A DNA stretch of 14,098 nt from an uncultured Collinsella sp. Its GTDB lineage: Bacteria > Actinomycetota > Coriobacteriia > Coriobacteriales > Coriobacteriaceae. The notes beneath the pieces were generated by a model. The model ran no database searches, was not told the DNA's origin, and saw only the letters and a program-made list of their open reading frames with translations. The DNA lies in NCBI GenBank assembly GCA_900547855.1, contig URIK01000034.1:1-14098 (forward strand), in the 5' to 3' direction. Position 1 is the first letter of the stretch; every line of letters starts with the position of its first letter. Shown here in pieces: positions 8,134 to 14,098 of this stretch. A program made the translations under genes and the position numbers.

Positions 8134-8189
8134 CCGCACGGCGCGGACGGCACCCGAACCTAGCCAAACCAACACGGCTCCTCTTGCAG

Positions 8190-8252
8190 TTGCGGTGGAA
8201 TAGTTCCCGCTTGGGCCACCTGGGCCGCAATACAGGAACTATTCCACCGCAA
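8190..8252. repeat. Large structured palindrome with 18-bp perfect arms in the addA-dnaE gap
   Basis: The arms TTGCGGTGGAATAGTTCC (8190-8207) and GGAACTATTCCACCGCAA (8235-8252) are exact reverse complements. Inside, a second stem forms: TTGGGCC (8211-8217) pairs with GGCC plus CAA (8223-8226, 8228-8230) with one bulged G and a 5-base loop. About 25 base pairs are thus possible in 63 bases. It begins 12 bases after the addA stop on the minus strand. No T-run follows on either strand, so it is not a classic intrinsic terminator. It could be a REP/MITE-like dispersed repeat, an mRNA 3' stabiliser for addBA, or an operator for dnaE. Confidence 0.85.
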
Positions 8253-8264
8253 GTTATCTGAGGG

Positions 8265-11200
8265 CTAGAGATTGTAGGTGACTACTTGGGGTTCGGCGGG
8301 TTCGACGAAGATGGCCGGATTCGCCTGCTCCACGCGAACGAACTTGACCGTCACCGTCTCAACGCCCGCCTTGTGCAACGCATCGGCGTAGACGCGCGCC
8401 TGCAGGGCGTGCTTCTCGAGCAGCTGGTCCGGCGTCTCATCCGGCGTGCCACCCGTCTTGTAGTCGATGACCAGTGCGCGCGACGGATCGGCCGGGTCGG
8501 TGGCCAGTGCATCGATGGCGCCCTCGGCATATGCACCGTAGCGGGCAATGTCCTTGTCCTCGCAGCCCAGCGAGAAGAACGGTACCTCGGCACGAACGCA
8601 CGGCCAGGCAAGCAGCTCGGCACGGACCGCCGACTTGAGCCAGCGATCCAGAGCGACATCGAAGCGCTGGCGCTGCTCCGGCGTCAGGCGCCACAGACGC
8701 GCCAGCGCATCGGCGCGCGCAGCGGGCAACGCATCGGCACCCATCTCGATGAGCCACTGGCAGGCGGCGTGGAAAGCCGAGCCCAGCGCCATGGGATTGC
8801 CGGCGGGCTCGACAGCAGCCACGTCCGCATCCGTCATCTCGGAACCATCCGACTCCGCATCATCGCCAGCCTCGTCCATGGGCACGCGCGTCTCGGCGGC
8901 ACGGTCCTCGGCCTCGGCATGCAGCGCCGCGGCAATCGACGAATAGCTGTACGAGTCACGCATCGGATACGAACAGATGCCCATGCGCACGCCCACTGCC
9001 TGGGGATACACAAGCTCAAACGAATCGGGCTTGGGGTCGGCAGGACCGGGGACGGCGGCGCGGGCATCTGCACCGGCACCCTCCGCCCCCGCATCGCCAC
9101 GAACGAGCCTGCCCTCGGCATCCAGCGAAGCGTTAGCCTCAAACGCCTGCTCGCCAAAGGTAAAGTCCGCGAGCGAAATGAGCTCGTAGTCGCCCAGCTG
9201 GGAGTTGTCGAACACCAGGCGGTCGGCATCGAGCTGCGGCATGTCCAGAGCGTCGGTCGGCAGAATACGGCGCAGCACGTCGTAGGTCAGATCGGTCTCG
9301 ACGTCGAAGGTCGGCGCCGTCACCTTGCTACGGCTCACGCCGGCATCCATCGCCAAGATCACCAGCTCGCGCGCACGCGTCATGGCAACATAGAGCAAGC
9401 GGGCCCGCTCCTCGAGCGAAAGCCGCAGGTCATCGTTGCGCAGGTGAGCAAATGCCTCGGCGGGAGAACCCGTCGCACAGACGTCCTCCATGAGCTCCGG
9501 CGGCAACCATAGCGATGCGCCCTTACCCTTAAACGCATGCTCAAACTGCTTTTTGACGTCGTCGCCCTTCACAAAGGTACCATCGGCGAGCTTAACGCCG
9601 TCGAAGCGTGCCGGCAATGCCACGACCTGCGCTCCGCCCTCGACGCGACCCATCTGTGCCGCACTCGAGGACTTACGCACGCCAAAGCACTCGGCGACCG
9701 CCACGACCGGATATTCCAGACCCTTGGAGGCGTGCACCGTCATGATGCGCACCGCCCCGTCGCCCTCCTCGTTGAGGGCACCCGGAGCTTCCTTGCCCGC
9801 CAAGAAGCGGTCGAAGGCCAGCGCGATGGAACGCGGCGAGTTGCCGAAATCGGCCTCCGCCTCGGCCACGGCGTCGAGCGCCTTGAGCACGTTGGCGGCA
9901 ATGGCCTTGCCCTCGGGACCACGCTGTGCCAGACGCACAAACCAGCCGGAGGCGTTGACCACGTCGCGCGCGATGGCGGCGAACGAATCACGGCCCACGC
10001 GACGAAGCGCATACCGCAGCACCTCGCGGGCGCGCGTCACGAGCGGCAAGTCTTGCAAACCCGGCACGTCGAAATCACTCATGATGCCCGCGTCGATATT
10101 CCGGCGCGAGGTCTCCCCCGTCTCGCTATCGAGCTTGGTCGCCAGCGCCAGGAACTCCTGGACGCCGAGCGCAAACATCGGCGAGGCGAGCAGCGGCATA
10201 AGGCCCTGTGCCGTATCGGCCGGATTGGCGAGCGCACAAACCAGGGCGCGCACCGTCTGCACCTCGGCTGCTTGGGCAAAGACCGAGCCGCCCGCGATGA
10301 CGCAGTCGAGCCCCTGGTCGCGGAAGGCCTGTGCGTAGACGTCGGCGTTGGTCATGCGGCCCAGCAGCAGCACCATGCCGCCCTGGGGCTGGCCGGCATC
10401 GGCAAGCGCGCGGAATCGCTCGGCGATCGCACGGGCCTTGGCCTGCGTGCGCTCCTGCGTACTGCCGCCGGCAACAAAGAGCGCCTGGCGACGCGAGGCG
10501 TCTGCCACCAGCGTGTCCTTGCGGCCGTCGCTCGCCTCAAGATCCAAAAAGCCCTGCATCAGGCCGCCGTCATCGCCGTCGAAGACGCGTGCCACGTAAC
10601 GCAGCACCTCGTCATGGCTGCGGAAGTTGCGCACGAGTTTGACGAGTTCGCCGGCAGGGGCATCGGCCACGGCAGTCGCCTCGGGCGCGGCAGACGAGCC
10701 CACCTTGCGCTCCTGACGACGGAACACCTCGACCTCGGCGCCACGGAAGCGATAGATGGACTGCTGCGCATCGCCCACGGTGCACAGCGCGCGCTCCCCC
10801 GCACCCGTCAGGTAGCGTATCAGATCGACCTGCATCTGGTCGGTATCCTGAAACTCATCGATCATGACCATCTTAAAGCGGCCCTCGTACGCAGCACGGA
10901 TGGCAGGGTAATCGCGCAGGGCCTCGTAGGCCATACGCAGCAGGTCGTTATTATCGAGGGCGGACTGGGCAGCCTTCAGCGCGCGATACTCAGCCTCCAC
11001 GGAACGGGCCAGGCTCACCAGCGCATCGAGCGCCGGGCCACCGCAGGCAAGCACGATATTGATAAACGCATCGGCGGCCTCGGCCTTGAGCAGCTCGACC
11101 TGCTCCTTAGGGAATGCCTTGCTCGCGCGCGGCATGGTGCACGACATCATGAGTCGCGCTGCATCGGCCATGGTCTTGCCGCTCGCCTCGAACGCGTCAA

Positions 11201-11897
11201 TGGCGTCGAGTGCCATCTGCGCCTTCTCGGTCGCGGCCTTGCTTGCGCCCAGCGCCGCGCGATAGGCATCGGCGAGTGCCGAGGTATCGGCCTGCCCGCG
11301 CGCCACGCACACGTCGTCCATACCGCCCGGCAACTGGCTCGACAGCTCCAGCAGGTCGCGCACCAGGCCCTTGATGGTCGCGCCAGCGCCAAAGGAACCG
11401 CCCTCGCCCGCCATGGGATACCAGGCATAGAGGGCCTTGAGCGATGCCGCGAGCTCGGGGGCGGCATCGGGCGCCGTCGCGCGGGCCAACACATGCTCAA
11501 CAGCCTGGTCCATAAGCTCGTCGGTATCGGTGAGCACCGTGAACTCGGGGTCGATGCCCAGCTCCAGCGCATGCGCGCGCAGGATACGCGAGCACATGCC
11601 GTGAATGGTCGAGATCCACGCGTCGTCGACGGTCAGTGCTTCCTCGTCCATGCCCTCGTCGATAAGCGCACGGCGCACGCGGTCACGGATCTCGGCCGCG
11701 GCATCTTTGGTAAAGGTAATGGCGAGCACCTGGTCAAGATGTTCAACGAACGGACCGGATTCAGGCGAGAGCGCGTAGACGATGCGACGCGTGAGGGTAA
11801 AGGTCTTGCCCGAACCGGCGCCCGCCGAGACAAACAGCGGACGGTCGAGCGTTTTGACAATCTGCAGCTGTTGCGGCATCAAAGTCGAAAGATCCAT
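8265..11897 (-). CDS. addA: AddA-type UvrD-family helicase with C-terminal RecB-like nuclease
   Basis: A 1210-residue cytosolic helicase-nuclease that would work with the AddB-like partner upstream to unwind and trim double-strand DNA ends for RecA-dependent recombination. Superfamily 1 motifs are complete: Q motif MPQQLQIV, Walker A SAGAGSGKTFTLTRR (K31, T32), Ia ITFTKDAAAEI, motif II DEFQDTD (347-353), III GDAQQSIYRFRG (375-386), IV LVRNFRSH, V MTVHASKGLEYP (719-730) and VI LLYVAMTRARE (834-844). A low-complexity Ala/acid-rich stretch (about 930-1035) leads to a PD-(D/E)XK nuclease with H1043, D1129 (GAID), D1145-Y-K1147 and Q1166...Y1170, all apparently intact. Length suits AddA (about 1200). 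It starts 3 bases after the addB stop, so translation is coupled. Actinomycetota often have AdnAB, in which both subunits carry helicase motors; since the partner here shows no motor motifs, AddA is the better name. Confidence 0.92.
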   Translation of the reverse strand: MDLSTLMPQQLQIVKTLDRPLFVSAGAGSGKTFTLTRRIVYALSPESGPFVEHLDQVLAITFTKDAAAEIRDRVRRALIDEGMDEEALTVDDAWISTIHGMCSRILRAHALELGIDPEFTVLTDTDELMDQAVEHVLARATAPDAAPELAASLKALYAWYPMAGEGGSFGAGATIKGLVRDLLELSSQLPGGMDDVCVARGQADTSALADAYRAALGASKAATEKAQMALDAIDAFEASGKTMADAARLMMSCTMPRASKAFPKEQVELLKAEAADAFINIVLACGGPALDALVSLARSVEAEYRALKAAQSALDNNDLLRMAYEALRDYPAIRAAYEGRFKMVMIDEFQDTDQMQVDLIRYLTGAGERALCTVGDAQQSIYRFRGAEVEVFRRQERKVGSSAAPEATAVADAPAGELVKLVRNFRSHDEVLRYVARVFDGDDGGLMQGFLDLEASDGRKDTLVADASRRQALFVAGGSTQERTQAKARAIAERFRALADAGQPQGGMVLLLGRMTNADVYAQAFRDQGLDCVIAGGSVFAQAAEVQTVRALVCALANPADTAQGLMPLLASPMFALGVQEFLALATKLDSETGETSRRNIDAGIMSDFDVPGLQDLPLVTRAREVLRYALRRVGRDSFAAIARDVVNASGWFVRLAQRGPEGKAIAANVLKALDAVAEAEADFGNSPRSIALAFDRFLAGKEAPGALNEEGDGAVRIMTVHASKGLEYPVVAVAECFGVRKSSSAAQMGRVEGGAQVVALPARFDGVKLADGTFVKGDDVKKQFEHAFKGKGASLWLPPELMEDVCATGSPAEAFAHLRNDDLRLSLEERARLLYVAMTRARELVILAMDAGVSRSKVTAPTFDVETDLTYDVLRRILPTDALDMPQLDADRLVFDNSQLGDYELISLADFTFGEQAFEANASLDAEGRLVRGDAGAEGAGADARAAVPGPADPKPDSFELVYPQAVGVRMGICSYPMRDSYSYSSIAAALHAEAEDRAAETRVPMDEAGDDAESDGSEMTDADVAAVEPAGNPMALGSAFHAACQWLIEMGADALPAARADALARLWRLTPEQRQRFDVALDRWLKSAVRAELLAWPCVRAEVPFFSLGCEDKDIARYGAYAEGAIDALATDPADPSRALVIDYKTGGTPDETPDQLLEKHALQARVYADALHKAGVETVTVKFVRVEQANPAIFVEPAEPQVVTYNL

Positions 11898-11900
11898 GGT

Positions 11901-14071
11901 CTACACGTCCCTCCTTACAAACGTTCCTTCGTGGTTATACGAGCAGCGCGCATGCGCGGCCTGAGCCGACGTCGGGTCGACGGCGGCAACGTTGCCTGCC
12001 TCGAGCTCGCGCAGGCGCTCGGCGATGCCGGCCTCAACGCGATCGAGCAGGGCGTCGAAGTCCATGCTGCCACCCTCGCCGGGGAAACCTTTCTTAAGGC
12101 CCGGGATGCGACCGTCGCCGCGCTCTTCCTCGAGCAGCTCGGCGCTCGCGGCACCGCGCAACGCCGGTTTGCCGCCCTTGGTCGAAAAATAGAGCGCCGC
12201 ACGGGTATCCAGATCCAGCGCCCGGCGCATGGCCTGCGCATAGATAAGCGTCTGGGTATGGGGCGGCAGCCACCGCGGGTCGTCGATGGGCGCCGTGCCC
12301 GATTCCTCGTCGCGCACCGTGGGGTCGGCGAGTTTAAACTCCTCAACGCCCGAACGATGCTTGTAGTCGATCACCACGGCGCGGTTCTCGGCATCCACGT
12401 CCACACGGTCGATGCGCCCGCCGAGCGGCCAGCCGGCATACTCAACGTTAAGATCGTTAAAGGCAAACTCCAGGTAGCGCGGAACAAAAGGCATCAACGC
12501 CTCGGCTTCATAGGCAAGCACGCCTTCCAGCTGCGGCAGAATCTCGGCCACCTGGCGCTCCTCTACCGGAGAGAGCGGCACGAGCGGGCCCTCGTTGCCA
12601 CGCTTGGAAGCATGCTCGGCCAAGGTCTCGTCAAAGACCTCGCGCAGCAGCTCCTGAGCACGTGGCAGGTTCTCGGGCGTCACACGCTCCATGCCCTCCT
12701 GGGGCAGACGGGCGTGCAGGTGCTCCAGCACGTCGTGGACAAAGTTGCCCTTCTCCATATTGCCAAAGCCCGCGTCGATGGACTGGGGCTTCACGCGGTA
12801 CGAGACGAACCAGCATAGCGGACAGGTCGAATAGGCCTCGATCTGCGAGGCAGACGTCAGGCGCGGCACCAGCGGCGCATCCTCGCCCTCGCCATCGCGA
12901 CGGCGCAGGACCAGATACGGAATGGCTTCATCGCTCAGATGCTGAGGAGCTTCGCAGGTCACGCGCTCGCGCCTAAGACCTTCACCTGCCGCGGGATCAA
13001 AGTCGACGACGATATCGCCCTCGCCCACGCGCGTGGGCTTGGCGGCGCCAGCGGCCTCGGCATGTGCCCGCAGCTCGGTCCATACGGCTGCCGGGTAGCA
13101 CTCGCGTGCCTGGCGATCGTGCGTCACGCGGGCGAGCGCGACCGGACCGCTCGCCGCCTGCATTGCACGGCCAAAGCGCACGCGCAGCAGGGCGGCGGGC
13201 TCCAAAGACACGCCGTCGCGGCGCAGCTCGGCCGTCAACGTGGCAAGCGGGCCCTCTTCGTGCGAAAGCGGATAGCTGTCCAGGTCGACATCAGCAAACA
13301 GCACGGCATCGTAGCCGCCGGGACGCAGGACCGACGCATCGGCAAGCGACGCGAAGCGTACTTGCGCCCGTGGCGTGCGATCGACCTCGTAGGTCGCGTA
13401 ATCGTAAGCGGTACTGCGCTTGTCCACCTTGGTTCGAACGCCGTCGAGAACCGGCACGGTCGCGGCCTGCGACACGTCGAGCGCGCGAGCATCGTTCATA
13501 AGGATGTCGATGGCATGGCGCAGCAAAGCCGTCTCTGCCTGGCGACGGGCCTGGCCGTCAAGGCCGCCTAGAGCGCGATCGGGCAGCGCCTCGGCAACGG
13601 CGAGCATGGCCTTGAGCGCCGTCACGGGTTTGTCGCGCCACAGCGCCTGAAACACGTCCGAGACCACGCACGGCACATTCTTAAACCAGTTATCGTCGCT
13701 GGCGGCCTTGCGGGCACCCCTCACCTGGCCCTGCACGCTCTGCAGCAGGCTCTTGACGCCCGCAGCGGTCTTGCTGCGCGACAGGCGCATGTTCTTGTCG
13801 AAGCCGCGGGCGCTCGCGGCGTCGGCACTCGAAAGCGGACTATAAATCCAGTCGGCAAGCTCTGGAGCGGGCCACCACTCGGTCTTGGAAGCGCTGCCCT
13901 CGTCGGCGGCTTTCATACGCTCGATCAGGTTGGCGAGCGCCGTAAACTGCCTGCCCGCGACGGACTGGGAAAACGCCGTGAACTCAGTCGTCTCGGCCGC
14001 AATGTGACGCGCCGCCAGACGGGCAGCGAGTTCGCCGAACAGCTGGGGCGCCCGGGCGGAAACTACGAGCA
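11901..14071 (-). CDS. addB: AddB-like nuclease subunit (5'-truncated at contig end)
   Basis: The last ~723 codons of a subunit that usually runs about 1100-1200 residues; the N-terminus with any Walker A lies beyond the contig end. Residues below are counted from the first codon here. The N-terminal half shows no recognisable helicase motifs V or VI, fitting AddB's inactive helicase fold; YDAVLFADVDLDSYPLS (254-270) looks like the family's 'GLNEGVFP' strand. The C-terminal half is a RecB-family nuclease: SASQIEAYSTCPLC (407-420), H446, GGRIDRVD (D555), VVIDYK (D569, K571) and Q607...Y611. AddB normally holds an iron-sulfur cluster with one cysteine at 'CPF' and three near the C-terminus (CxxCx5C). 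Here I see C417 and C420 but only C710 at the end, with H707 three residues before it, so the ligand set is not canonical. It is coupled to addA downstream. The apparent GTG start at 14072 is an artefact because its first base belongs to adapter sequence. Confidence 0.85.
11909..11916 (-). promoter_or_regulatory. Ribosome binding site of addA, inside the addB coding end
   Basis: AAGGAGGG lies 11 bases before the addA ATG (11897-11895) and within the last codons of addB, whose TAG (11903-11901) is 3 bases from that ATG. The arrangement indicates translational coupling and equal expression of the two subunits. Confidence 0.8.
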
Positions 14072-14098
14072 CTGTCTCTTATACACATCTGACGCTGC
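14072..14098. other. Nextera (Tn5) sequencing adapter left at the contig end
   Basis: CTGTCTCTTATACACATCT (14072-14090) is the 19-base Tn5 mosaic end used in Nextera tagmentation. The following GACGCTGC (14091-14098) is the start of the standard Nextera adapter extension. Genomic sequence therefore stops at 14071. This is a technical remnant, not a natural Tn5 insertion: no IS50 sequence follows and the window ends inside the adapter. Confidence 0.96.

Noticed and set aside
8265..11897. Phage-defence reading of the helicase-nuclease plus SNF2 genes (DISARM-like or similar)
   Set aside because: No methylase, phospholipase-D or other defence partner is present. The helicase-nuclease pair matches AddAB and sits beside dnaE, so housekeeping recombination is the simpler reading.
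9537..12818. A 1093-codon plus-strand open frame opposite addA and addB
   Set aside because: It crosses the addA-addB junction antisense and has no recognisable motifs, while both minus-strand genes have complete catalytic motifs.
14072..14090. Natural Tn5/IS50 transposon end beside addB
   Set aside because: The 19-base mosaic end is followed by the synthetic Nextera extension rather than IS50 sequence, and it lies exactly at the end of the contig.

Overview
The window is high-GC bacterial DNA in which every supported gene reads on the minus strand. I infer a strictly anaerobic Actinomycetota of the Coriobacteriia type, most likely Collinsella or a close relative. The reasons are the high GC, a superoxide reductase, a single DnaE-type replicative polymerase with an unusual fingers region, and an AddAB-type recombination nuclease. 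This placement rests on the look of the proteins, not on a search. The right edge is the true end of an assembled contig: the last 27 bases (14072-14098) are sequencing-library adapter, not genome.

In transcription order (right to left) the layout is as follows. (1) 14071-11901 holds the C-terminal two thirds of an AddB-like nuclease subunit, cut by the contig end. (2) 11897-8265 holds a complete AddA-type UvrD-family helicase with a PD-(D/E)XK nuclease. It starts 3 bases after the addB stop and has its Shine-Dalgarno inside addB, so the two are surely co-translated. (3) 8264-8089 is a 176-base gap with a large, near-perfect stem-loop (8190-8252) and a -10-like site for dnaE. (4) 8088-4285 holds dnaE, the replicative DNA polymerase III alpha subunit. 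(5) 4246-782 holds a SWIM zinc-finger plus SNF2 ATPase, 38 bases after dnaE. (6) A 12-bp perfect inverted repeat covers the SNF2 stop codon. (7) 630-268 holds a small superoxide reductase, followed by a terminator-like hairpin (190-221). (8) 150-1 holds the first 50 residues of a nitrilase-fold protein, probably the glutaminase half of an NAD+ synthetase, running off the left edge. No gap between genes exceeds 176 bases, and I see no tRNA, rRNA, CRISPR array, insertion sequence or prophage gene.

Functionally, addAB, dnaE and the SNF2 ATPase form a block for DNA replication, repair and remodelling. AddAB processes double-strand ends for recombination and dnaE copies the chromosome. The SNF2 protein probably translocates on DNA to move or strip bound proteins, but its substrate is unknown. 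The superoxide reductase and the NAD-synthesis gene are metabolic or stress genes that appear to be separate transcription units.

I do not find a clearly new biological system here; most of the window is conserved housekeeping content. The points most worth a second look are the 63-base structured palindrome upstream of dnaE, the apparent loss of the catalytic glutamate in the nitrilase domain, the non-canonical cysteine set of AddB, the iron-centre-less N-terminus of the superoxide reductase, and two unusual segments of DnaE.
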